DNA from: Methanobacterium sp.
GTDB taxonomy: Archaea; Methanobacteriota; Methanobacteria; Methanobacteriales; Methanobacteriaceae
Direction of reading: 5' to 3'
Assembly: GCA_028700095.1 (NCBI GenBank)
Contig: JAQVTJ010000037.1
Location: forward strand, 1 to 14,467
DNA length: 14,467 nucleotides
Shown in pieces: positions 7,095 through 14,467 of this stretch. How positions within the stretch are numbered: the first letter of the stretch is position 1; every line of letters begins with the position of its first letter. The translations under genes and the position numbers were made by a program. The notes beneath the pieces are model-generated. The model saw nothing but the letters and a program-made list of their open reading frames with translations. It made no database searches and was not told the DNA's origin.

Positions 7095-7448
7095 TTAATT
7101 TAACCTCAGTATAGCCTCTGCAAGATCTCCATTTGTTTCTTTTAAAGTTTCAAGAGCTTTTTCCTTTGTTACTCCTGTTTGGGTACTTACCAGGTCAATA
7201 TCATCATCAGGGATTATTAATTCAGATTCTATCTTTTTTTCTGTTATTTTACCACTTATTTGATATGTTTGTTGTCCCATGAAATTCATTAAATTCACTT
7301 TAGGACTGTTTATAATAATTTCCTTATTTTTAAATTTAATAACAACCTCTGTAACACCTTTGATGTCCTTTTGGTCCATTCCCATCTGTTTCATTGCTCT
7401 TTGCATCTGTTTTAATTGCTTAGGGTTCATTCCTGCACCAGGTAACAT
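7095..7448 (-). CDS. nac: Nascent polypeptide-associated complex protein (archaeal NAC)
   Basis: The 117-residue protein has a Met/Gln/Lys-rich N-terminal helix (10-25), a NAC beta-barrel core (about 28-76, including TEVVIKFKNKEIII) and a C-terminal UBA domain (about 83-117, TGVTKEKALETLKETNGDLAEAI). This is the usual architecture and length of archaeal NAC, which forms homodimers and binds ribosomes and emerging chains. The ATG overlaps the tgtA stop by one base (TAATG), and GGAGG lies inside the last tgtA codons, so it should be translationally coupled to tgtA. Identification is secure; the exact ribosomal role is known from related proteins rather than from this sequence. Confidence 0.95.
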   Translation of the reverse strand: MLPGAGMNPKQLKQMQRAMKQMGMDQKDIKGVTEVVIKFKNKEIIINSPKVNLMNFMGQQTYQISGKITEKKIESELIIPDDDIDLVSTQTGVTKEKALETLKETNGDLAEAILRLN

Positions 7449-9475
7449 TATATTCCTCCTTTCCTAGTCTTCACAGCTTGTCCTGTGTTAAAATCCATTA
7501 TTTCATGACTGCATAAAATTGACTTACCAAAGGCAAGTAATTCATCCTTCTCATTAACGATCAAAACTTCATCATTAGATCTTATATTACTATCACATTC
7601 TATAACGAATTTAGCAAATATACTTTTTCCTTCTCTTGCAAATGGGTCAGCATCAGAATTTACAACAACCCGTTTTTCAGGATAATCAAAATAGGTGTGA
7701 AGCCTTATAGCACCTTCCTTATCCGGTACAAAAACACTATCTGTAGCTCTTAAAGTAGCTATTAACATATTATCTTCATATACATGTCTTATTTTCCCTG
7801 TTTTACGACTTTTAACTATTTTAACATTACCTGGGAAAAGAGCTTTTCCAGCACCTGCTCCAAATTGATAATCAGCAATATAATTAATTTTTTCCCTATC
7901 ATCAATATCTATTCTAAATGGATCAAAAACATATTCATCAAGATTATATGATTTAATAATATTTTCAGATAAATCTTTCACTGTTTCATTAATATACATA
8001 TCAAATCTATCTAGAATTTTGGAATTAATTATAACATTATCAAAATATGCCATATACTTCTCTAATTCTTCTTTAACAAATTTCTTAGAATCTTCATCAG
8101 TTATTATAGGAGCTTCATTTTGTGCTAGAGGATAAACCTCATCTATTTCAAGCGGTATTATAACAAATGGCACATCTACAACTGCAATTTGAAGATCATT
8201 GAAAATATTATTAAGATCTATACTATCTCCTTTAATATGTTTATAATAAAATTTATCTAAATCATTTCTAATATGTTTTGAATAAGGTTTTCTGCCTCTT
8301 GGAAGCAGAAGAAGATTCTTTTTTTGGGGAAGTCTACTTATTCTAGTTAAATGTCTTTGTATTTCTGCCCTTGCAAGAGATTCTGATCCTGAATAAAAAA
8401 ATGCAGAATTTTTATTTGATGGATCATATTCATCAATCAATAATGTATATTTTTTAAGATTTCTTAAAGCATCAAGCAGGTAAGGATGGACTCTACATCT
8501 TTGTTCAACTAATTCCATTAAATTTCCATCAACTATGGATTGTTTAATTTTACGTATCTCTGCAAAACTTACATGTAAATTATGTTCTGCAATTAATTTC
8601 ATTCTATCATCCTTATTCATATTTCTCAAATCATCAGGAGTATAATTTATACATACCGGACATGAACATGGCATTTCAACAAGATTTGCCAGTTTAAATG
8701 TTCCTGTTGGCATCATTAACCTATCATCCTGTGCATATAATATGTAAGCTGCAGAATCAAATAAATCACATCCCATACTAACAGCAAGTGCAAAGACCAT
8801 TGGATGACCTGCACCCATTAAATGTCTTGGTTTTGAATCTGGAAGATTTTTAACAGAAGCCATAACAACATCAACAAGTTCTGAATATCTGTAAGATTCC
8901 ATTAAAGGAACAACAGCACCTATGGGATAAATATCAAATCCCATAGCTCCAATTGTTTCAGCACAATATGATCTAAGATCTGTAAATGTTGAACCCTGAA
9001 CAACAGAGTTAAGCATTAAATTTCCTCGAACTTTAAATGCTTCAATTGCCCTTTCAATTGTTATTTCAAGTTCTTTTTCAGCTCTTTCCCTTTTAACAAA
9101 TGGAGGTGTTGGTATATCAAGAGATGTTCCAATATCTGTTCCAATTAATTTTTGAAATTCTATTATTTCCTGATTATTAACATCAATATCACCATACTCT
9201 GAAAGCTGAAATGAACCAGAATCAGTTACAATAGGTCCTGTAAAATTTATAAGTTTATGAACACCTTCTTCAAGCACTTTGCTTCTTAATTCTTTATTTT
9301 TATACATTATATAAGCATTGGTAATTACAATCTCTGCACCAAATTTCTTAACATCAATGGTTTGTTTTCCAGGATGTATAACAGGCATAAGTGCTGGTGT
9401 TCTAATTTTTCCATGTGGAGTTGTGAGTATTCCAATCCTACCCATAACATCTTTATTTTTTATTTCGAAGTTCAA
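7448..9475 (-). CDS. tgtA: tRNA-guanine(15) transglycosylase (archaeosine biosynthesis)
   Basis: The 675-residue enzyme replaces guanine 15 in the tRNA D-loop with preQ0, the first tRNA-bound step to archaeosine. The N-terminal catalytic barrel shows TDSGSFQ (84-90, with the base-binding Asp85), NSVVQGS (156-162) and the nucleophile region CDLFDSAAY (236-244, Asp240). The zinc site CSCPVC (Cys270, Cys272, Cys275) with His298 follows. The C-terminal half holds the archaeal extra domains and ends in a PUA RNA-binding domain (about 590-675). Length and order fit the full-size archaeal enzyme. The start is TTG (9473-9475), with GGTGA seven bases upstream, and the next residues NFEIKNKDVMGRIGIL match the family N-terminus. 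It is the first gene of a five-gene cassette without spacers. Confidence 0.95.
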   Translation of the reverse strand: MNFEIKNKDVMGRIGILTTPHGKIRTPALMPVIHPGKQTIDVKKFGAEIVITNAYIMYKNKELRSKVLEEGVHKLINFTGPIVTDSGSFQLSEYGDIDVNNQEIIEFQKLIGTDIGTSLDIPTPPFVKRERAEKELEITIERAIEAFKVRGNLMLNSVVQGSTFTDLRSYCAETIGAMGFDIYPIGAVVPLMESYRYSELVDVVMASVKNLPDSKPRHLMGAGHPMVFALAVSMGCDLFDSAAYILYAQDDRLMMPTGTFKLANLVEMPCSCPVCINYTPDDLRNMNKDDRMKLIAEHNLHVSFAEIRKIKQSIVDGNLMELVEQRCRVHPYLLDALRNLKKYTLLIDEYDPSNKNSAFFYSGSESLARAEIQRHLTRISRLPQKKNLLLLPRGRKPYSKHIRNDLDKFYYKHIKGDSIDLNNIFNDLQIAVVDVPFVIIPLEIDEVYPLAQNEAPIITDEDSKKFVKEELEKYMAYFDNVIINSKILDRFDMYINETVKDLSENIIKSYNLDEYVFDPFRIDIDDREKINYIADYQFGAGAGKALFPGNVKIVKSRKTGKIRHVYEDNMLIATLRATDSVFVPDKEGAIRLHTYFDYPEKRVVVNSDADPFAREGKSIFAKFVIECDSNIRSNDEVLIVNEKDELLAFGKSILCSHEIMDFNTGQAVKTRKGGI

Positions 9476-9581
9476 AATTCTTTCACCTTTTTTTGGAAAT
9501 TATATAATAAAAATATTTTAATAATTTATAACTATTTATGGAAAATATAATAAATGGAATCTAGGATTTATCCAGAAAATT

Positions 9582-10880
9582 TTACTCTCCTATTATTTTA
9601 TTTAATCTTTTTTCCATTTCAATTACACGTTCACTGGAATTTTCTATGGGTATACATTTATTACCACATATACATTCATTGTACTGTGGACATACAATAT
9701 ATTTAGATTTTTCAGATTGCAAATCTTCAATTCCATGTCTTTTTATATCTTTAAGAACACGACGCATTAAACGATCCTCAATAATTATGTTATTACAAAG
9801 ATAAATAGGACTTTTAACTGTAGATGCAAATTTATACTTTTTTCTAATAATTTTACGTTCATTTTGTCTTCTTTCAATTATTTGAAAACTAGAATCATTT
9901 AATGTGAAATCTCTAAACGGAGTACCTGCATCTGATAATGCAGCCATTCTTTCATCTCTAAATGATAATGGTTTTTCAATATTTACAAGTAAAGGTGATG
10001 CAATTGTTCCACCACTTCTACCAAATCTTGGACCCTCACCAACATATAAACCTGTTTTAATAATGGCATATCTCACAGCAGATGCAGCTGTATATGTTAA
10101 AAACATTCCATCTGTTTTAAGAAGATATGTAAGTCCTTTTAAAAATTCTAAAGAATATAGTTCTGGTGAAACAGCTGGTGAAAATGGGGCTAAAAATATT
10201 GCATCATACCTATTTTGTGGTTTAACTACGGTTTCAGTGTCCATATTCACAGTTTCTTTACTAGAATTTTGTGTAACTGTAAAACCTTTATTTTTAGCAA
10301 TTTCTCTTGCATCCATTATATGTATATTTAATTTAATATTATCTGGAATATTATCTTTAATAGTTCTAAATTTTAAAAATCCTGTAGAAAACAGTTTATC
10401 TTCAATAGCTTTTTTCACAAATTCATGTGATTTAACAGGGCTTGGAATAATTAATCCAGTTGCAAGGGTTAATTGTGATATTTCAACCATATCAATACAA
10501 ATATTAAATCTTTTTACTGTATTTTGATTTTGGTTATTTAAATATTCAAGACAAATAGCAGTTGTATAACCTAAACCACTACAAATATCTAAAATATTAA
10601 CATTATTCTTTCCTGTTAAATTAGCAGGTTTAACATATTTTTCTAGGGATTCATCAAGCCCACCATGATATGTATGCATTGTTTCGGATGATTCTTCTGA
10701 ACCTTCAGATTTAATAGTATATGATCCATCTCCTGTTTTAATTAAAAATTCTTTTAGATCATTAAATGCAACACTTCTTGCATGTTTATCTCCATTATTT
10801 TCTTTCTTAAAACATTCATCTACTATTTCTAGAACCTTTTTTTGGATCTTAAGAGGTTTGTAAGTATTATTATCTTTCAT
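9582..10880 (-). CDS. MnmC-like SAM-dependent methyltransferase with C-terminal Cys cluster
   Basis: The 432-residue protein resembles the methyltransferase domain of MnmC. KTGDGSYTI (48-56) corresponds to the family's T-x-DGS-x-TL entry motif. METMHTYHGGLDESLEKY-like sequence (66-82) matches the E-x-YHS-x-x-GA-x-x-E segment. NILDICSGLGYTT (95-107) is the SAM-binding loop, and YDAIFLAPFSPAVSPELYS (225-243) the catalytic-side motif, followed by DGMFLTYTAASAVR. It lacks the FAD oxidase half of bacterial MnmC. Unusual additions are a region of about 90 residues between the SAM loop and motif IV and a C-terminal Cys cluster (Cys397, 403, 405, 409) that may bind zinc or an Fe-S centre. A tRNA wobble-uridine substrate is suggested by family and by tgtA downstream, but is unproven. 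AAAGGAT precedes the ATG. Confidence 0.7.
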   Translation of the reverse strand: MKDNNTYKPLKIQKKVLEIVDECFKKENNGDKHARSVAFNDLKEFLIKTGDGSYTIKSEGSEESSETMHTYHGGLDESLEKYVKPANLTGKNNVNILDICSGLGYTTAICLEYLNNQNQNTVKRFNICIDMVEISQLTLATGLIIPSPVKSHEFVKKAIEDKLFSTGFLKFRTIKDNIPDNIKLNIHIMDAREIAKNKGFTVTQNSSKETVNMDTETVVKPQNRYDAIFLAPFSPAVSPELYSLEFLKGLTYLLKTDGMFLTYTAASAVRYAIIKTGLYVGEGPRFGRSGGTIASPLLVNIEKPLSFRDERMAALSDAGTPFRDFTLNDSSFQIIERRQNERKIIRKKYKFASTVKSPIYLCNNIIIEDRLMRRVLKDIKRHGIEDLQSEKSKYIVCPQYNECICGNKCIPIENSSERVIEMEKRLNKIIGE

Positions 10881-10945
10881 TTTTATCCTTTAATTATATT
10901 ATTATTTTCATTACAATTTCTTAAATTAATCAGAGAAAAATAAGA

Positions 10946-10954
10946 AATATATTT
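10946..10954 (-). promoter_or_regulatory. Candidate BRE/TATA box for the MnmC-like gene
   Basis: On the minus strand the sequence reads GGAAAAATATATTTC, a purine-rich BRE-like stretch followed by a TATA-like box, about 66 bases before the ATG. It lies in the divergent region shared with the plus-strand flavoprotein gene. Confidence 0.35.
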
Positions 10955-11010
10955 TTCCTATTCAATATTTTATTAATCTTTTATAATTTAAAAAGGTCTT
11001 TAATACAATA

Positions 11011-11019
11011 TTTAAATTA
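11011..11019 (+). promoter_or_regulatory. Candidate TATA box for the flavoprotein gene
   Basis: TTTAAATTA lies about 57 bases before the flavoprotein ATG, compatible with a leader of some 30 bases. The match is weak in an AT-rich region and is offered as the best candidate only. Confidence 0.25.
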
Positions 11020-11075
11020 TTAAAAAAAAGAATATTATATTATGAATTTTAATTAGTTTATGGAGGCAATAAAAT

Positions 11076-11657
11076 ATGGTTAAAATTATAGGAATTTCAG
11101 GAAGTCCAAGAACTGATGGAAACACATTTTCACTTGTTAAAACCGCATTAAAATCAGCTGAAGAAGCAGGAGCAGAGATTGAACTTATAAATTTAGGATC
11201 ATTAAATATTGAACCTTGTATTGCATGTGATATATGTAAAGCAACTGGTGAATGTGCAATATATGATGATATGCATGAAATAATAGAAAAGTTAATGGGA
11301 TGTAATGGAATGATCATTGGCAGTCCAGTTTACTTTGGAAGTGTAACATCACAATTGAAAATGCTAATAGACAGAACAAGACCATTAAGAGGCTCTTTTA
11401 AATTAAAAGATAAAATAGGAGGATCCATAGCTGTAGGGGGCTCAAGAAATGGTGGACAGGAAAGTACAATAGCTGCTATTCATGATTTCCTCTTGATCCA
11501 TGATGCTATTGTTGTTGGAGATGGAGCACCATTGGCACATTACGGAGGAACAGGTGTTGGAAGTGCTGCAGGTGATATTAAAAATGATGAAATAGGAATT
11601 GAAACATCAAAAAATCTCGGAAAACGTGTTACTGAAGTTGCAAAACGTTTGAAATAA
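11076..11657 (+). CDS. Iron-sulfur flavoprotein (Isf-type, NADPH-dependent FMN reductase fold)
   Basis: The 193-residue protein has the flavodoxin-like FMN-binding start GISGSPRTDGNT (6-17), the compact cysteine motif C48-x2-C51-x2-C54-x5-C60 of archaeal iron-sulfur flavoproteins, and the flavin-site segment GSPVYFGSVTSQLK. Isf proteins of methanogens hold a 4Fe-4S cluster and FMN and are linked to ferredoxin oxidation and to reducing oxygen or peroxide; the physiological role here is not visible. A GGAGG site lies eight to nine bases before the ATG. It is transcribed away from the MnmC-like gene, with 195 bases between them, and is followed by 139 bases before the glycosyltransferase cluster, so it is probably monocistronic. 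Confidence 0.88.
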   Translation: MVKIIGISGSPRTDGNTFSLVKTALKSAEEAGAEIELINLGSLNIEPCIACDICKATGECAIYDDMHEIIEKLMGCNGMIIGSPVYFGSVTSQLKMLIDRTRPLRGSFKLKDKIGGSIAVGGSRNGGQESTIAAIHDFLLIHDAIVVGDGAPLAHYGGTGVGSAAGDIKNDEIGIETSKNLGKRVTEVAKRLK

Positions 11658-11757
11658 ATATTAAAACAAAATTTTATTTATATATAATCTTCAATATCCT
11701 AATTTAACATCTAAAATCCAATTAAATGCTCATAGGATTTAACATATAAAAAAAAAA

Positions 11758-11765
11758 TATATAAA
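11758..11765 (+). promoter_or_regulatory. Candidate TATA box for the GT2 gene
   Basis: TATATAAA preceded by a long A-run (BRE-like) lies about 32-39 bases before the GT2 ATG. This would give a leader of about a dozen bases that just includes the AGAGGT ribosome-binding site. Confidence 0.4.
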
Positions 11766-11796
11766 AATAAAAAGCACCCATTAAAAAGAGGTTCCA

Positions 11797-12471
11797 ATGA
11801 AAATATCTGTTGTTGTACCAGCCTACAATGAGGAAAAAACCATAGTAAAGGTTCTTAATGATCTTATTAAGAGAGAATTTGAATTTGTAGTGGTAGATGA
11901 TGGTTCTAAAGATGCTACAAATAAAATAGTTAACAACATCATAAAAAAATATAATAAAGGATATATCTACAAACATCTTCTAAACAGAGGTTTAGGAGCT
12001 GCTTTAAAAACAGGAATAGAAGCTTCTTTAATGAAAGATGCAGATATAATAGTAACTTTTGATGCTGACAGACAACATGATCCAAATGATATATTAAAAG
12101 TTTCAAAACCAATAATAAATAGAGAAGCAGATGTTACAATAGGTATAAGGGATTTTAATGAAATGCCGTCTTCCAAAAAATTTGGAAATAGAATAATGAA
12201 TTTAATAACCCTAATATTTTATGGTATAAATGTAAATGATTCACAATCAGGTCTTAGAGCATTTAACAGGAAAGCAGCAGAAACAATAATAATAAATGCA
12301 AGAGATTATGGTGTTTCATCAGAAATAATTGGTGAAATAAAAAGACATCATCTTAAACTAACAGAAATACCAATAAAAACCATATATACAGATTATTCAA
12401 TGACCAAAGGCACCAACACAGGTGAAGGATTAAAAATACTGGTAAAACTTATAATTAATATCTTAAAATAA
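11797..12471 (+). CDS. Family 2 glycosyltransferase (dolichol-phosphate mannosyltransferase-like)
   Basis: The 224-residue GT-A fold enzyme shows VVVPAYNEEKTI (5-16), VVDDGSKDAT (32-41), LNRGLGAALKTGI (62-74), the metal-binding TFDADRQHDP (88-97, Asp89 and Asp91) and DSQSGLRAF (148-156). This set is typical of soluble DPM1-like enzymes that move a sugar from a nucleotide donor to a polyprenyl phosphate. There is no C-terminal membrane domain. The sugar and acceptor cannot be told from sequence. The DUF2304 gene next to it is a common partner of such enzymes. AGAGGT precedes the ATG. Role in surface glycan or protein glycosylation is inferred from the neighbours. Confidence 0.88.
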   Translation: MKISVVVPAYNEEKTIVKVLNDLIKREFEFVVVDDGSKDATNKIVNNIIKKYNKGYIYKHLLNRGLGAALKTGIEASLMKDADIIVTFDADRQHDPNDILKVSKPIINREADVTIGIRDFNEMPSSKKFGNRIMNLITLIFYGINVNDSQSGLRAFNRKAAETIIINARDYGVSSEIIGEIKRHHLKLTEIPIKTIYTDYSMTKGTNTGEGLKILVKLIINILK

Positions 12472-12581
12472 TATAAATTAATAACACCTAATAAAAACAT
12501 TATAATATAATTGGATTAAAGGATTAACCAGAGAAAAAAATTCATAATAAAACAATTAATATCCTATAAGAGATTAAAAAA

Positions 12582-12962
12582 ATGATGGAATTATATCAGA
12601 TAATATCAATTTTCATTGGAACAATAACCATAATAATGTGTATTTTAAGATTTAGAGACGGACAAATGTCTTTAGGAATGCTTTTATTATGGATATTAAT
12701 ATGGTTTGTTATTATTTTCATCTCAATATTTCCTAATACAACAAATTATTTTGCATTATATACAGGTATAGGTAGAGGACTGGATTTTGCATTAATACTA
12801 GGTATACTTTTAAGTTTCTACCTAATATTTAAAATGTATACAAAGATTGAAATAATTGAAGAAGAATTAACAGAACTAGTCAGGGAATTAGCTATTCAAC
12901 AAAATAATATTAAAAAAGATAATAAGAAAGATAAAGATATTTCTAAAAAAAATATAAAATAA
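12582..12962 (+). CDS. DUF2304 family membrane protein
   Basis: The 126-residue protein has three hydrophobic helices (about 4-23, 31-50 and 67-86) with an RFRDGQMSLGMLLLW segment (23-37) between the first two, fitting DUF2304. The tail is a charged, probably coiled helix (87-108) ending in a Lys-rich low-complexity stretch. The family usually sits beside GT2 enzymes like the one just upstream, and is thought to help them at the membrane; its own activity is unknown. Two ATG codons are adjacent (12582 and 12585), with only a weak ribosome-binding site (AAGAG), so the start may be either one. Confidence 0.75.
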   Translation: MMELYQIISIFIGTITIIMCILRFRDGQMSLGMLLLWILIWFVIIFISIFPNTTNYFALYTGIGRGLDFALILGILLSFYLIFKMYTKIEIIEEELTELVRELAIQQNNIKKDNKKDKDISKKNIK

Positions 12963-13061
12963 CATCCAACAGATCTTAAAAAAAAAATTGGATATAATAA
13001 TTATATAATAAAGAATAGAAAACATATATATTCTGATATTAAACAAAAATATGGTTTAAAC

Positions 13062-14252
13062 ATGAAAATAGGATATTTCATTGGTCATTTTCCATATATT
13101 AACCTAATTAATACACCGGAATATATTAAAAAATATGCTCATGGTGGTACTGAAATAGCAGCATATAATTTAGCTATTAATATGGCAAATAGAGGTAATA
13201 AGATCGATATTTTCACAACCTCCATAGATTCTCATGATTCAATAGAAAATTATCCTAATATTAGAATACATCGAAATGCAACTAGTTTTAAAATTGCAAG
13301 TGCCAATGCTTCATTTAAATTAATTTATAAACCATTAAATTATAAAACAGATATTGTACATGCACATTCACCAATTCCCTATTCTGATCTTCCAGCATTA
13401 CTCTATGCTAAACAAAAAAAGGTACCTTTCTTATTAACTTATCAATTTGATGGACAAGAAACAGGGGGCAGTTTCATACGCAATACAGGAGTATCTGTTT
13501 ATAATAAACTATTTATTAACAAAGTACTTAGCTCTGCAGAAGTTATAATTGCCACCACTAAAGCTTATGCCAATGAATCACCATTTTTAAGGAAATATAA
13601 AGATAAAATAGTTGTAATACCCAATGGAATTACCATATCTGAAATAACAACCCAATATACCAGGGAAGAATCAAGGACTAATTTAGGATTACCATTGGAA
13701 GACAAAACAATTCTCTTTTTCGGAAGTTTAGTACAATATAAAGGTCCTGATATATTATTAAAAGCTTTTAACAGCCTTAAAAATGATTTTCCCAATACTA
13801 AACTAATTTTTGCAGGTAGAGGTCCAATGTTAGATTATCTAAAGAGCATGGCTAAAAAATATGGTATAGAAAACAAGGTATTTTTCCCAGGATTTATTGA
13901 TCAGGATAAAAAGCCATTATATTATAAAGCAGCAGATATATTCTGTTTACCCTCAACAACAATGGCAGAATCTTTTGGTATTGTAAATTTAGAGGCTATG
14001 GCTGCAGGTATTCCAATTATTGCATCTGATCTTGGAGGTATACCTGACATTGTAAAACATGAGATAAATGGTTTACTTGCAAAACCAGGAGATCATCAAA
14101 GTCTTGCAAATACTTTGACTTATCTGCTAGAAAATGAAGATATAAGGGGAAAATTTGGAAATAAAGGAAGACAATTAGCAAATAATTATAGTTGGGATAA
14201 AATAGCAAAGGAAACTGAAGAATTGTATAGAAAAATCCTTGAAAATTGGTAA
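13062..14252 (+). CDS. Family 4 glycosyltransferase
   Basis: The 396-residue GT-B enzyme shows the N-terminal acceptor domain with HGGTEIAAYNLA (27-38) and VHAHSPIP (99-106), the linker VVIPNGI (184-190), and a C-terminal donor domain starting ILFFGSLVQYKGPD (217-230). The EX7E motif of retaining GT4 enzymes is at Glu303 and Glu311, inside AESFGIVNLEAMAAGIPIIA (302-321), followed by GGIPDIV. It should add a sugar from a nucleotide donor to a lipid-linked or surface glycan; donor and acceptor are unknown. It has no membrane helix. It follows the DUF2304 gene by 99 bases, with a poor ribosome-binding site, and precedes another probable glycosyltransferase. Confidence 0.92.
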   Translation: MKIGYFIGHFPYINLINTPEYIKKYAHGGTEIAAYNLAINMANRGNKIDIFTTSIDSHDSIENYPNIRIHRNATSFKIASANASFKLIYKPLNYKTDIVHAHSPIPYSDLPALLYAKQKKVPFLLTYQFDGQETGGSFIRNTGVSVYNKLFINKVLSSAEVIIATTKAYANESPFLRKYKDKIVVIPNGITISEITTQYTREESRTNLGLPLEDKTILFFGSLVQYKGPDILLKAFNSLKNDFPNTKLIFAGRGPMLDYLKSMAKKYGIENKVFFPGFIDQDKKPLYYKAADIFCLPSTTMAESFGIVNLEAMAAGIPIIASDLGGIPDIVKHEINGLLAKPGDHQSLANTLTYLLENEDIRGKFGNKGRQLANNYSWDKIAKETEELYRKILENW

Positions 14253-14332
14253 TAACAACTATTTAATGAAATTAAAGTTGGCAATTATAAAGAATAACCA
14301 TATCAGATATCTATAATTTCATGGTGAAATTA

Positions 14333-14467
14333 ATGAAAATTGACTATATAAATGGGCCTAAGACAGAAAAAATATTTGGAATGTCTAAATATCAAATGGA
14401 GATACATAAAAGGCTTGATATTAAATTAAATATTATAGAATATGAATCTATTATGCATAACATTGAA
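14333..14467 (+). CDS. Start of a probable glycosyltransferase (runs off right edge)
   Basis: Forty-five codons are visible: MKIDYINGPKTEKIFG, then MSKYQMEIHKRL and a stretch ending in NIE. The opening strand, the GMSKYQ-x-EIHKRL helix and the following LNIIEYE strand resemble the acceptor-domain start of GT4-like enzymes seen in methanogen surface-glycan clusters. This is an inference from a short stretch. GGTGA lies five bases before this ATG. An in-frame ATG four codons upstream (14321) overlaps that site, so the inner start is preferred. It is 80 bases after the GT4 gene and on the same strand. Confidence 0.6.
   Translation, partial: MKIDYINGPKTEKIFGMSKYQMEIHKRLDIKLNIIEYESIMHNIE

Noticed and set aside
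9904..10527. Plus-strand open frame of 207 codons opposite the MnmC-like gene
   Set aside because: It is the antisense shadow of a gene with clear methyltransferase motifs, has no recognisable domain, and no ribosome-binding site of note.
10881..11075. Possible small RNA gene in the divergent intergenic region
   Set aside because: Only AT-rich promoter-like sequence is seen; no stable hairpin, C/D box pair or tRNA-like pattern.
11722..11976. Minus-strand frame of 84 codons across the GT2 start
   Set aside because: Phe/Tyr/Ile-rich nonsense composition, overlaps the GT2 N-terminus and its promoter; no support as a gene.
12964..12993. 6-bp inverted repeat ATCCAA/TTGGAT after DUF2304
   Set aside because: Short stem with an 18-base A-rich loop; expected by chance, and no T-run follows it on the plus strand.

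Overview
The window is AT-rich DNA from a methanogenic archaeon, most likely Methanosphaera or a close relative in the Methanobacteriales. Three kinds of evidence point there. Archaeal marker genes are present: an archaeosine-type tRNA-guanine transglycosylase with a PUA domain, and a nascent polypeptide-associated complex (NAC) protein with a UBA tail. Gene starts carry GGTGA or GGAGG ribosome-binding sites, and TATA-like boxes lie upstream. T-runs follow several genes. The genus is inferred from composition and gene content, not proven.

Left part (1-3611, all minus strand): an arginine biosynthesis cluster read right to left as argJ, argB, a membrane-anchored LCP/DUF4012-like protein, then argC, which runs off the left edge. 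The LCP-like gene has its own TATA-like box and a hairpin plus T-run terminator, so it looks like a separate unit lying inside the arginine genes.

Middle (3754-10880, minus strand): an MnmC-like methyltransferase, then a very tight five-gene cassette: tgtA, NAC, calcineurin-like phosphoesterase, NYN/PIN ribonuclease, and a membrane-anchored protein with a tandem palm fold. Each junction in the cassette is either a 1-base overlap or a stop codon directly abutting the next start. A nine-T run follows the last cassette gene. A small single-pass membrane protein rich in N-glycosylation sequons comes next. The palm protein keeps the metal-binding pattern of GGDEF, Cas10 and archaeal GTP cyclohydrolase III palms (D-x-x-D and GGDD). 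Its first repeat has lost GGDD. A predicted nucleotide-making palm enzyme, a predicted phosphodiesterase and a predicted endoribonuclease, translated together with NAC and a tRNA-modifying enzyme, form the best candidate here for an undescribed system: possibly nucleotide signalling linked to RNA or ribosome status.

Right part (11076-14467, plus strand): an iron-sulfur flavoprotein, then a surface-glycan type cluster: a GT2 glycosyltransferase, a DUF2304 membrane protein, a GT4 glycosyltransferase, and the start of a fourth gene, probably another GT4-like enzyme, which runs off the right edge. The 195-base region between 10880 and 11076 is a divergent promoter region. I saw no tRNA, rRNA, CRISPR array, insertion sequence or attachment site.
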